Assembly: GCF_025420585.1 (NCBI RefSeq)
Contig: NZ_JAOEGB010000002.1
Location: 351,215 to 415,214 of the forward strand
DNA from: Planotetraspora sp. A-T 1434
GTDB lineage: Bacteria; Actinomycetota; Actinomycetes; Streptosporangiales; Streptosporangiaceae
Reading direction: 5' to 3'
DNA: 64,000 nucleotides
The position numbers were made by a program, and so were the translations under genes. The notes below the pieces were generated by a model that did no database searches, had not been told where the DNA came from, and saw only the letters and a program-made list of their open reading frames with translations. Of the stretch, positions 26,000-34,562 are shown one piece after another. Numbering within the stretch: the stretch's first letter is position 1; each line of letters begins with the position of its first letter.

Positions 26000-27082
26000 T
26001 CAGGGCGAGCTTTCCCGTGCTTCCGGAAGGCGGTCGGAGCGAGCGCCCACGGCGTATGGATCGGTCAGGCCGTTAAGAACGTTTTCGATCGACCGAACCG
26101 CTTGATTGACCATCCGGTCCATCGCCTCACGCGTGTGGGACGCGATATGGCCGGTGACGAGAAGCCGGCCGCCGAAGTCTTCGAGCAGGCGTGCCGCCGC
26201 CTCGGAGTCCTTGGGGTAGAAGCCGTCGAAGACGGCGAGGCTGATCCGGCCCTCCTCCATGCTGGTGTAAAGAGCTTCGGGATCCACGACGGACGGCCTG
26301 GCGGTGTTGATGAGGATCGTCCCCTTCCGCGCCTCGGCGAGGATCCCCGCGTCGATCATGTATTTCGTCTTCTCGTTTCCCGGCACCATGACGACGAGAA
26401 TGTCGCTCCATGCCACCAACTCCCGGAGAGGCTGGTATTCCAAATCCAGCTCTTTTTCCAGAATCTCTTTGCGGGTCCGGCTGTAATATCCGACCTTGGC
26501 GCCGAACGCCTGCCTGAGGATCTCCGCGATCCGAGTGCCGATGGTCCCCATGCCGACGATGCCGATCTTGCGGGCGCTGAGCTCGTGCGGAAGCTCGTCG
26601 GGGTTGTCCCAGTCCGGGTAGCGGTTGCCGAGTTGCTGGACGATCTGCCAGTTGGTGTTGATGATCTGCGCCACGGTGAACGTCGCGACCGAGTCCCTGG
26701 CGGCTCCGGGCGTGCTGGTCACGACGATGTCGAGATCGTCGGCCGCGGCCACGTCGACGAAGCTCTCATATCCCACGCCGACGAACGCGACGACCTTCAG
26801 CGTCTCCTTCGCGCTCAGCAGCGCGGCGGCGGTGGCCCGTTCCTCCCCGCCGTGCAGGTAGGCCACCGCGCCCTTCAGCTCGTGTTCGAGCTCCTCCTCC
26901 GTCAGTACATGCGACGGCCTGCGCAGCCGTAGTCCCAGCCTCTCCAGGGACTCCAGGCGCGCCCTGTCGATCCATGCCCCGGTCACCAGGAGCTTCCCGC
27001 TCGTCACCGGCGTCTCACCAGTGGACGGGAAACTATTATCCAGATGGTCCGTTATATGCCTGGTAACCTCGGTTTGGGACAT
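26000..27082 (-). CDS. D-isomer-specific 2-hydroxyacid dehydrogenase
   Basis: The 360-residue protein begins with ATG 27082. The Rossmann motif GIVGMGTIGTRIA and the catalytic set Arg (NTARPS), Glu/Asp and His (TGHIASHT) are present. The usual ARGxxVD loop reads ARPSVVD, a Pro in place of Gly. It would reduce a 2-oxoacid to the D-hydroxyacid or the reverse with NAD(P). Substrate is unknown; pairing with the TPP decarboxylase suggests both act on related 2-oxoacids. Confidence 0.85.
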   Translation of the reverse strand: MSQTEVTRHITDHLDNSFPSTGETPVTSGKLLVTGAWIDRARLESLERLGLRLRRPSHVLTEEELEHELKGAVAYLHGGEERATAAALLSAKETLKVVAFVGVGYESFVDVAAADDLDIVVTSTPGAARDSVATFTVAQIINTNWQIVQQLGNRYPDWDNPDELPHELSARKIGIVGMGTIGTRIAEILRQAFGAKVGYYSRTRKEILEKELDLEYQPLRELVAWSDILVVMVPGNEKTKYMIDAGILAEARKGTILINTARPSVVDPEALYTSMEEGRISLAVFDGFYPKDSEAAARLLEDFGGRLLVTGHIASHTREAMDRMVNQAVRSIENVLNGLTDPYAVGARSDRLPEARESSP

Positions 27083-27319
27083 TTAAATATCTCTCAGAGT
27101 CAGGACACGGGTGTCCGTTTTCGGGCTTCCTATCGCTCAAACCCGGGCAACATGCCGGAATTACCGGCCGGTCAGGCGACGGAGTCGGTTTTCAATGGTA
27201 TAAGGAGTTGGGGGCCCCGTCTCCACCTAGTCGTTAAAGGCCGACCCCTAGGTAGAGAAAGCGAGACCGACCTCCGCCCGCCCGACTACGTAAGTCACTC
27301 GTAGTGCAGAGAGGTCCAC

Positions 27320-29155
27320 ATGAAACTGCAGCCCCGCCAGCAGCTTCTGGAGGTCTGGGAGGCGGCGGCGCGCACCTCCCTCCGCGACGGCGGGTGGACC
27401 TGGGGTGGGCGCGGCGGTTCGAACTCCATATCGGATGCCGAACAGCTCCTCTGTTTCATGTATCCCGCCTCCGAACTGCCGGGTTTCCGGCTTGACACCC
27501 CGGACGAGACCGCCGACGACGTGCTGGCGGCACTCACCGGCCTGGGTGACAGCGTCGAAATCCCCAAGCTTCTCCTGAAAGTCATCGGCGAATACCTCCG
27601 GACCTATACCGGAGATGACGGACGGCCGATTTTCTCGGGCGGCAGCTACTTCATCCCGGCCGACGAGGACGCCAAGATCACCCCCGAGCAGCTACAGCTC
27701 GACGTGGTCGACTCCTTCTCCATGTCGGTCACGCTCGCACTCGGCACACTGGGCTTCCTCAAGGTCTTCCGGCAGAGCGTGCGGCGCGAGGACATCCGCA
27801 GGGAGATCCGCGAGCTGGAGGATCTCGCGAGCAGCCGGCTGTCGGCCGCCATGGTTGGACTGCTGCGGAGTTTCACCATCAACGCGTTCGATCCCGGGGC
27901 GCCGGCGGGCCGCGCGCTGCTCCGGACGGTCAACCAGACCGGCGCCCCCGAGCGTCGCGTGCTCGACGATCTCCGGCGGGAGCTGCGCCCGGTCCGGGCG
28001 GGCCTGCGCGACCTCACCATCGGGTCCGGCAGCGAGGTGGACCTCGACAACGAGAACCTGCTGTTCGAGTGCGGGTGGACCTGGGGCATCGTCAAGGACG
28101 CCCCGGACGTCTCCACGCCGCTCCAGATCGGGCCGCAGCCCAAGGGCGTCGCCGCCGACAACCCGTTCCTCTACTTCACCGTCAACGCCCTCGTCGGCAT
28201 CAGCGACCTGTGGTCGGAGCGCACCCGCGTGCTCGGCCTGCTCAACGACGACCAGCTCAACCTCGCCCAGTCGCTCCAGCGCCGCTGGGACCTCACCCAG
28301 CTCTACTGGCGCACGATCGCCATGTACGGCCGGGGCACCTGGCCGCTGGAGGACATCCCCTGGAAGACCACCGACGAGAAGGAGTCGGACTACTACAGCC
28401 TCGGCGTCACCGCCATGGTCGTGCAGAGCCTGGTCAACAGCAGGGCGAGTGACGTCGACCTCGGCCGCGTCGCCAACGTGCTGGAGGAGCTGGCCATCAG
28501 GGCCAGGATCATCCGCAGGGCCGTGCCCGGCGACCCCCCCGTCCTCATGCACTCCCCCGGAGTCTCCGTCAACCTGCGCGGCAGCGAGGAGCTCGGCCCG
28601 CCCATGATCTGGGTCGTCTCCGACTTCGCGATCACGCTGCTGAAACGCACGATCTGGGCCGCCACGATCGCGCAGAACACCCGGACCAGGGAGCGGCTGC
28701 TGACCCTGGCCGACCAGATCTGGCGGCACATCATGCACCGCCGCTGCACGGACGGGGCGGCGCGCGGGCTCTGGGACCAGCCGGGCAACATCTTCACCGA
28801 CATAGACGTCCGGCACGAGGAGCCCTCCTGGTACTTCAGCGAGCGGGTCGTCGAGTTCCTCGTCGCCGCCGCCCGCGCCAGCGGCGAGTCCCCCCTGCGC
28901 AGCCCCCAGCTGGTCGACTTCGCCTACCAGATGCTCAGCGAGGCCGAGCACCTCCTGGATCAGGAGCTGGTCACCAGGCAGCTCGTGGAGGGACAGACCA
29001 TCCAGCCCAAGCTGCGGAGCATCCAGGCGGCGCTCCAGCGGGCGCGGTCGATCATCAGTGACCGGCCGGCGACCGCCAACGCGCTCATCAACAACGCCCT
29101 GCTCGACCTGGAGCGTCTCGCCGTCGCCCGCGACAGCGCGTCGGAGGCGATCTAG
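27320..29155 (+). CDS. SCO2524-family protein
   Basis: AGAGAGGTCC precedes ATG 27320. The 611-residue protein is helical and soluble. It starts MKLQPRQQLLEVWEAAAR and carries WTWGGRGGSNSISDAEQLL near residues 27-45, with a related WTWGI later. I recognise this N-terminus as the SCO2524 family of Streptomyces, found in a cluster with SCO2521-SCO2523. Function is unknown; no catalytic motif is visible. It abuts the variant P-loop gene with zero spacing and so heads a five-gene operon. Confidence 0.85.
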   Translation: MKLQPRQQLLEVWEAAARTSLRDGGWTWGGRGGSNSISDAEQLLCFMYPASELPGFRLDTPDETADDVLAALTGLGDSVEIPKLLLKVIGEYLRTYTGDDGRPIFSGGSYFIPADEDAKITPEQLQLDVVDSFSMSVTLALGTLGFLKVFRQSVRREDIRREIRELEDLASSRLSAAMVGLLRSFTINAFDPGAPAGRALLRTVNQTGAPERRVLDDLRRELRPVRAGLRDLTIGSGSEVDLDNENLLFECGWTWGIVKDAPDVSTPLQIGPQPKGVAADNPFLYFTVNALVGISDLWSERTRVLGLLNDDQLNLAQSLQRRWDLTQLYWRTIAMYGRGTWPLEDIPWKTTDEKESDYYSLGVTAMVVQSLVNSRASDVDLGRVANVLEELAIRARIIRRAVPGDPPVLMHSPGVSVNLRGSEELGPPMIWVVSDFAITLLKRTIWAATIAQNTRTRERLLTLADQIWRHIMHRRCTDGAARGLWDQPGNIFTDIDVRHEEPSWYFSERVVEFLVAAARASGESPLRSPQLVDFAYQMLSEAEHLLDQELVTRQLVEGQTIQPKLRSIQAALQRARSIISDRPATANALINNALLDLERLAVARDSASEAI

Positions 29156-30070
29156 ATGCTCATCTTCGCGATCTCCGACAAGGGCGGCACAGGCCGCTCG
29201 GTCACCAGCACCAACATCGTCTACCGGCACGCGCTGCAGGGCAACGACGTGTGTTACCTCGACTTCGACTTCGGCTCGCCCACGGCCGGGGCCATCTTCA
29301 GCGTCAGCTCGGTGGCCCGCGGCACGAAGACGGGCGGCCTCCACGAATACCTCCGAGGTGACTGCGCCGAGCCGCGCCGGATCGACATCTGGTCCGAATC
29401 CGACCGCGAAGGTCTCCGGATCAAACCGCCCGGCGCCGGGCGGCTCGTGCTGCTCCCCGGCACCGAGGGAGGCGGCGAGCTCGCCACGGTGGACGAGGAG
29501 ATGATCAGCAGGTGCGTGCAGCTCTTCAGCCGCCTGGAGGAGGAGTTCGACCTGTGCATGGTGGACGTGAGCGCCGGACGCTCGTTCACCGCCGAGATGG
29601 TCCTCAAGGCGACCGTGCGGCTTCCGGCGATCCCCTTCCGCTGGCTCGTCTTCCACCGCTGGACGCGGCAGCACATCATCGCGGCCGACGGCCTGGTGAC
29701 CGGCGCCGACGGGCTGCTCGACGTGGGCGCCAGGGTCGGGCACGACGCTGACATGCTGCGGGACCGTATCCGGTTCGTCCGCACCGCCGTCCTGGAGCCC
29801 GACGCCGCCGAGCTGGTGGGCCTGCGCGACGAGCAGCGAGCCTGGCTGAGCGCCTGCGACAACGACCTGCGAGAGCTCGCGCGCCGGCACAAGGTCGGCC
29901 GTACGGCCATGCTCGGCAAGATCCCTCTCGATCCGGTCCTCCAGTGGCGTGAGCAGCTCATCTCGGACGAGGACGTGCTGGCCAGCAAGATCGCGAACGC
30001 GGAGACCACCGCGGCGTTCGACGATCTCGCCAAGAAGATCGTCGACGACAGCGCATGGGAGGGTCTGTGA
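29156..30070 (+). CDS. SCO2523-family variant P-loop (ParA/MinD-like) protein
   Basis: ATG 29156 directly follows the SCO2524-like stop. The 304-residue protein opens MLIFAISDKGGTGRSVTS, a SIMIBI deviant Walker A (residues 9-15). An Arg occupies the usual catalytic Lys position (KGGTGRS instead of KGGxGKT), hence variant P-loop. LDFDFGSPTAG follows at the switch-I position and CMVDVSAGRS at the Walker B position. It may bind nucleotide with altered hydrolysis and act as a scaffold or switch for the SCO2521/2522/2524-like partners. Confidence 0.88.
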   Translation: MLIFAISDKGGTGRSVTSTNIVYRHALQGNDVCYLDFDFGSPTAGAIFSVSSVARGTKTGGLHEYLRGDCAEPRRIDIWSESDREGLRIKPPGAGRLVLLPGTEGGGELATVDEEMISRCVQLFSRLEEEFDLCMVDVSAGRSFTAEMVLKATVRLPAIPFRWLVFHRWTRQHIIAADGLVTGADGLLDVGARVGHDADMLRDRIRFVRTAVLEPDAAELVGLRDEQRAWLSACDNDLRELARRHKVGRTAMLGKIPLDPVLQWREQLISDEDVLASKIANAETTAAFDDLAKKIVDDSAWEGL

Positions 30071-31023
30071 CGTCGGTGAACGCGACGTTCGGCGAGGTCG
30101 CGGCGGAGCGCCGGATCGCGTCGGCTCCCTTCTCCCACGTGTCCATCGAGCTCGGACATCTCTACATGGAGGACTTCGAGGCCGGTCCCGAGCGGCTGCG
30201 GGAGCAGTTCCGCCGGGTGGCTCCCTGGGTCCGGAGCGTAAGGGCGAGCTGGCAGGACCGGGTGCCGGGACGCAGGGCGAGGGTCAGCACCTGCTTCCTG
30301 ATCGACGACTACTTCAGCCCGTTCAGCACCCCGGCCGAGCTGGTGCCGATGGTGCTCGACGCCGCGGCCGAGAGCGACCTGACCATCGACTACCTCGCCA
30401 GGGAGTCCTCCTGTGCGGAGAGCGACGGCGTCGAGCTGGCCAGGCTGGTCGAGGACCGGCTCGTCGACGACCCGGCGCCGGAGACCAACGGATCCCGCCC
30501 TCCGGTGAAGGAGACGGGGTGGCTGTCCAACGGCGCGCGGTCCCCGCAGGTCGGCGCCGTCCAGGCCATGGGGAAGGCGCAGCGGTGGGCGCCGCCCGTG
30601 CAGAACGCCAAACGAGGCCACTCGATCTTCGTCGACGTGGAGCTGTGGGACGAGGCCGCCGGGCGGCGCACGTGGTCGTGCCCGTTTCTGGCCGCCGTCT
30701 GGCAGCTCCTGCGGCTCGGGCTGTTACGGAGTGAGGGGCGGCTGCCGCTCCGGCCGGTCCCCCGCGAGGACGCCTTCCCCGGCGACTGGGACTCGCTCCC
30801 CGCCGTCGTCCAGCTCAACCCGGCGGCCACGCCGTTCAGCGCGTACACCACGTTGTCCGTTCTCTCGCCCCGTTTCCTGCCGGTCGAGCTGGCGGTGCGG
30901 ACGATTCTGAGCCAGGTCGCGGTGGACGCGGACGTCCTGCGGCAGGTGGCGGCTCGAAGCGAGAGCGAGGGCGTCAGGCTCGAAGAGGAGCTCGTCGACC
31001 GCATCTCCTACGTCTTCACCTAG
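30067..31023 (+). CDS. SCO2522-family protein
   Basis: GTG 30067 overlaps the previous stop, with GGGAGG 5 nt upstream, and is preferred over ATG 30055. The 318 residues include SHVSIELGHLYMEDFE and CFLIDDYFSPFSTP, blocks I associate with the SCO2522 family. No catalytic motif is known. The conserved acidic IDDYF could bind metal, but this is speculation. It is third in the operon. Confidence 0.82.
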   Translation: MTSVNATFGEVAAERRIASAPFSHVSIELGHLYMEDFEAGPERLREQFRRVAPWVRSVRASWQDRVPGRRARVSTCFLIDDYFSPFSTPAELVPMVLDAAAESDLTIDYLARESSCAESDGVELARLVEDRLVDDPAPETNGSRPPVKETGWLSNGARSPQVGAVQAMGKAQRWAPPVQNAKRGHSIFVDVELWDEAAGRRTWSCPFLAAVWQLLRLGLLRSEGRLPLRPVPREDAFPGDWDSLPAVVQLNPAATPFSAYTTLSVLSPRFLPVELAVRTILSQVAVDADVLRQVAARSESEGVRLEEELVDRISYVFT

Positions 31024-31048
31024 GTCGTGTCCCTTGGAGTCCGGACTG

Positions 31049-31981
31049 ATGCTGGTCATGGGGGAAGTGCACACCGGGTTGCTGCAGAACTCCGGGGAGA
31101 TCCCCGAGTCCAGCGCCCGTGACGTTCTCCGGCTGCTGGCGGGTGAGACGGTCCGCGTCTCCCGGCGTCCGATCGCCTACGCGGTGTCGCCCGACCGGCT
31201 GACCGGGGTGGACTGCAGGCTTCCGGCCGCCTCGCAGTCCCGGGTCAGGGGCGTCGGCACGGTCGTGTCCCGGTCGTCGATCACCGGCGGACGGGTCGTG
31301 CAGGGCTCGTCTTACGCGCACGTCCAGCGCAGCGGCTCCGACCGCCGGCTGGCGTGGTCGCACTACCTCGCCCGCCCGGGGGTCATCGAGGTGTTCGGGA
31401 AGGCCAGGGCGGAGGACCTGGCCGACGGGTTCACCGAGGACCCACCGGCGGACTGCCTGGACCTCGGCGCGATCAGCGCGCGGTTCATGGACACCGTCCA
31501 GGCGTCGCCCCTGCTGGACCGGCGGGCGCCCTTCAAGATCGCTCGTGCCCGGCTCCGGTGGGTGGCGCGGACGGGGGAGCCGGCCATCCGCCTCACCCTG
31601 CACTCCGATCAGGTGCGGACGCTACGCATCGTCCACGAAGGGGAGTTCACACCGGCCGTCGCCGACCTCTGCGAGGATCTGGCGCTGCACGACTGGCTGC
31701 TTACGGCGCTTCTGGTCATCATCGAACGGGCCCGCGTCGGCGGCCGGCCCGGCCCGGAGGCGGCGGCCAAACTCGCTCCCGCCGTCGATCACCTCCTGCA
31801 CCTGTGGATGCCCGCGGCCCGGGTGGACGACGCGCTGGCGCCCTTCTGGGAGAGCCTCGATCGCCGCCCCGGGTTCACCCGCCAGTGGCAGTCCCTGGTC
31901 GACCGCGTCCGTGACCAGGTCGCCGTGAACACCCTCGCCCTTCTCAGCGCGACCGCGGACGCCGGACGGAGGCGGCAATGA
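31049..31981 (+). CDS. SCO2521-family protein
   Basis: ATG 31049 is chosen because GGAG lies 9 nt upstream; TTG 31034 is in the same frame. The 310-residue product starts MLVMGEVHTGLLQNSGEIP, typical in my memory of SCO2521 proteins. The C-terminal half (DLALHDWLLTALLVIIERA onward) is helical. No enzymatic motif is visible. Its stop overlaps the start of the membrane protein gene by 4 bp. Confidence 0.82.
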   Translation: MLVMGEVHTGLLQNSGEIPESSARDVLRLLAGETVRVSRRPIAYAVSPDRLTGVDCRLPAASQSRVRGVGTVVSRSSITGGRVVQGSSYAHVQRSGSDRRLAWSHYLARPGVIEVFGKARAEDLADGFTEDPPADCLDLGAISARFMDTVQASPLLDRRAPFKIARARLRWVARTGEPAIRLTLHSDQVRTLRIVHEGEFTPAVADLCEDLALHDWLLTALLVIIERARVGGRPGPEAAAKLAPAVDHLLHLWMPAARVDDALAPFWESLDRRPGFTRQWQSLVDRVRDQVAVNTLALLSATADAGRRRQ

Positions 31982-32958
31982 ACGGCGGAGCCCGCGAGCC
32001 GGCCACGCTGGTGGTCCCCAAGATCATTCGTAAGCTGCTCGTCACCATGCTGGTCGGTGGCGTCAGCTACCTGGTGACCAACTCGTTCATCCACGGCCCG
32101 AACGAGGACCTGTGGAGCCTGCTGCTCGCGACGTTCATCAGTGGCGTGGTCTTCGTCGTGCAGTTCCTCGCGGACGTGGACGCCCAGCTCGAGGTCGTCC
32201 GGCAGGAGCAGCGCGAGCAGCACCGCAGCACCCACGTGCTGGTCGGAGACGGGTTCTCCAAAATCAACGAGGCGAGCAAGCTGTTCGGGCTGATGGAGGC
32301 CTCCGCGCTGCAGAGCGACGTGGTCACGCAGTTCGTGCGGAACGCCACGAAGATCGGCGAGGACGTGCCCGAGCTGGTCAGGAACCTCGTGCACCACGAG
32401 ATCGGCCGCATGTCCAAGTTCCTCAAGGAGCTGGGCGACGGCGGCCACGCCATCTACGAGGGCGAGGACCGCGACTGGCTGCTCGCCCTGGCGGCCAGCA
32501 CGCGAACGAGTCTCGACGCGATCAGCACGACCAGCGTGGACGCGCGGGCCACCGAGTTCGACGGCGGATTCTGGATGACCGACCTCGGCCAGCGATACGT
32601 GAAGATCCAGCGGGACCTCGTGCAGCGCGGCGCCCGGGCCCGCCGCATCTTCATCGTGGATCGTTCCGAGCTCCTCGACTCCGAGGCCTTCCAGCGCATC
32701 TGGAAGTCGCAGTCGGAGGTGGGAATCGAGGTCAGGGTGCTGACGTACGCCGAGGCTCCGCCGACCCTCAGGGGCTCGCTGTCCGACTTCATCCTCTTCG
32801 ACGGCGTGCTGTACTACGAGTCGAATCCCTCGCCGCAGAGAGGGGACGGCATCGCGCCCATGATCCTCAGCACGATCCTGGTGCGCGAGCCGGAGAAGGT
32901 GAAGGAGAAGGTCGAACGGTTCACTGAGCTGTGGGAGTCGGCGTCCCCACCGGCGTAG
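31978..32958 (+). CDS. Two-TM protein with unknown cytosolic domain, operon partner of the SCO2521-2524 set
   Basis: ATG 31978 overlaps the SCO2521-like stop. Of 326 residues, two N-terminal helices lie at about 16-38 and 46-67, a coiled coil (LEVVRQEQREQH) follows, then a 230-residue cytosolic part. Its last 110 residues (RARRIFIVDRSELLD to SDFILFDGVLYYES) have alternating strands and helices like sensor or PLD-fold-like domains of bacterial effector proteins. No HKD motif is present. The layout, two TM plus a cytosolic sensor, recalls membrane effectors of defence systems, but that is only an analogy. The 3' end overlaps the convergent oxidase gene by 38 bp. Confidence 0.75.
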   Translation: MNGGAREPATLVVPKIIRKLLVTMLVGGVSYLVTNSFIHGPNEDLWSLLLATFISGVVFVVQFLADVDAQLEVVRQEQREQHRSTHVLVGDGFSKINEASKLFGLMEASALQSDVVTQFVRNATKIGEDVPELVRNLVHHEIGRMSKFLKELGDGGHAIYEGEDRDWLLALAASTRTSLDAISTTSVDARATEFDGGFWMTDLGQRYVKIQRDLVQRGARARRIFIVDRSELLDSEAFQRIWKSQSEVGIEVRVLTYAEAPPTLRGSLSDFILFDGVLYYESNPSPQRGDGIAPMILSTILVREPEKVKEKVERFTELWESASPPA

Positions 32959-34126
32959 GCGGGCGGAACTCCCGGTCCGGCCGGCAGACGTCGAGCCGCT
33001 CGCGGGTGTCCGCGTCGACGTCCCCGTTGACGAGGGCCGAGACCATCTCCGCCGTGACCGGGGCGAGGGTGACGCCGAGGCCGGTGTGCCCGGTGGCCGC
33101 GAGCACCCGTTCGTGCTCGTCGACGTACCCGATGATCGGCCGGTGGTCGGTGCTGCCCGGACGGAGCCCCGCCCATCTCTTCCCGACGTCCCAGGTGGCG
33201 GCCTCCGGCAGCAGCGCGGTCACCCCCTCCATGATCTCGTCGAGCGCGCGGTCGGTCACCTGGGGATCGCCCACGTGGGGCTCGTAGGTGACTCCCACCG
33301 CCACCCTGCCGTCATGGCGCGGCACGAGATAGGGGTAGCGCTCCACGCCGCCCTCTTCGACGATCTCGGTGAAGACGTGGTGCCGCAGGGCGTAGGTGGT
33401 GGCTCCCGGCGGCCGCATGTCGAACGCCTCACCCTTGATCGGGAACAGGTGCTTCCTGTGGTCGGGCAGGAAGGCGCCGCTCCGATGCCCGGCGGCCACG
33501 ATCACCGTCCCGGCCGAGATCCGGGTGCCGTCCTCGAGCTCGGCCTCGGCGCCGTGGGCCGCCGACTCCACCCGCGTGACGCGGGAGCCGAGCAGGACCC
33601 GGATCGGGTGGCGCCCCGCCGTCAGGGTCGCGGCCAGCGCGACCATGAGCTCTCGCGGGTCGAGCGCCAGCTCCTCCGGGAGGAGGAACCCGCCGACGAC
33701 CGCGTCGCTCAGCTTGGGCTCCAGCTCCTTGACATCGGAGGCGGTGAGCCGGACGACGGCGAACGGTGAGTTCTTCCACAGCGGCAGGACGCGCGTCTCG
33801 AGGCGCTCCATCTCCTTTTCGTTGAGGGCGACCTGGATGTCTCCGCCGTCGAGCACGTGGACGGTGACCCCCGAGATCGCGGTGAGCTCCGCCAGCCAGT
33901 CGGGGTACAGGTCCCGGCCGCGCTTGAGCACGGTGCTGAGCGGCCCGAGGCAGGCGGGCTCCGTCTGGGTGAGGATGCCGCCCATGGCGGCGTCCGAGGC
34001 GCCCTGGCCGAGCTTCGGCTCCGCGTCCAGGAGGACGACGCTCCGGCCCTCGGCTCCCAGCCTGTGAGCGATCGCGCACCCGATCACTCCACCACCGATG
34101 ATCGCGACGTCGCAGGTCTCAGGCAC
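32921..34126 (-). CDS. FAD-dependent amine / D-amino acid oxidase (glycine oxidase-like)
   Basis: The start is set at GTG 34126, with GGGAG 6 nt upstream, which places the dinucleotide motif VAIIGGGVIGCAIAHRLG at residue 7. The 401-residue DAO-fold protein has LDAEPKLGQGASDAAMGG after the Rossmann strand and GLRPGSTDHRPIIGY with TGHTGLGVTLAPV at the C-terminus, typical of ThiO/DadA relatives. No thiamine genes are adjacent, so glycine oxidase for thiazole synthesis is unlikely. It may oxidise amino acids or sarcosine-like amines. Confidence 0.85.
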   Translation of the reverse strand: MPETCDVAIIGGGVIGCAIAHRLGAEGRSVVLLDAEPKLGQGASDAAMGGILTQTEPACLGPLSTVLKRGRDLYPDWLAELTAISGVTVHVLDGGDIQVALNEKEMERLETRVLPLWKNSPFAVVRLTASDVKELEPKLSDAVVGGFLLPEELALDPRELMVALAATLTAGRHPIRVLLGSRVTRVESAAHGAEAELEDGTRISAGTVIVAAGHRSGAFLPDHRKHLFPIKGEAFDMRPPGATTYALRHHVFTEIVEEGGVERYPYLVPRHDGRVAVGVTYEPHVGDPQVTDRALDEIMEGVTALLPEAATWDVGKRWAGLRPGSTDHRPIIGYVDEHERVLAATGHTGLGVTLAPVTAEMVSALVNGDVDADTRERLDVCRPDREFRPPTPVGTPTPTAQ

Positions 34127-34273
34127 GCGGGCTCCCAATGCTTCGCCGTCCCCTGCTTCGACAGTAGGCGAGCCGGGGCCGTTCAAGAAGGTCACAGACG
34201 TGTGGCCTCGGCGGAACTGTATCGCGCGGGAATCTTGCGGACCGGGAAATAGCCCAGAGTCGTTGTCCGTGCC

Positions 34274-34318
34274 GAGAGGTCCGCGCGAAAGGTCCACGAG
34301 AGGTCCGCGCGGAAAGGT
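34274..34318. repeat. 20-bp direct repeat in a divergent promoter region
   Basis: GAGAGGTCCGCGCGAAAGGT (34274-34293) recurs as GAGAGGTCCGCGCGG plus AAAGGT (34298-34318), 24 bp apart and differing by one inserted G. It lies between the divergent oxidase and hydrolase genes and may be a regulator site. Confidence 0.6.
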
Positions 34319-34341
34319 TCGCGGCCGAGCAGGCCTCCGGC

Positions 34342-34459
34342 GTGATCATGCACATGTTCCCGCGTGGGCGGCCTGACAAGCCCGCATCCCCTTGGTGATC
34401 ATGCACGTCTTCCCCCGCCCGCGTCTTCACCAGCCACGATGCCCAGCGTGATCATGCAC
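34342..34459 (+). repeat. Three copies of the dispersed motif GTGATCATGCAC
   Basis: Exact 12-mers occur at 34342-34353, 34395-34406 and 34448-34459, about 53 bp apart. The first two are followed by an NNGTTCCCGC-like extension (ATGTTCCCGCG and GTCTTCCCCCG). The whole lies in the 435-bp gap 34127-34562, which has no gene. The other copies are near 37.4 kb and 63.8-64.0 kb. Confidence 0.85.
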
Positions 34460-34562
34460 AGCAACGGCTCGTGGGGCGAATAGGGGGCTTTGACACGGCT
34501 TGGGGATGATTCGCGCTAAGGTTTCTGCGGATATCGCCGGGTTCGCGGGACGGGGCTGACGG

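Noticed and set aside
27692..29890. 732-codon open frame on the minus strand opposite the SCO2524/SCO2523-like genes
   Set aside because: It is rich in Gly, Asp, Arg and Val, has no domain and lies opposite two clearly real genes. It is a codon-bias shadow of high-GC DNA.
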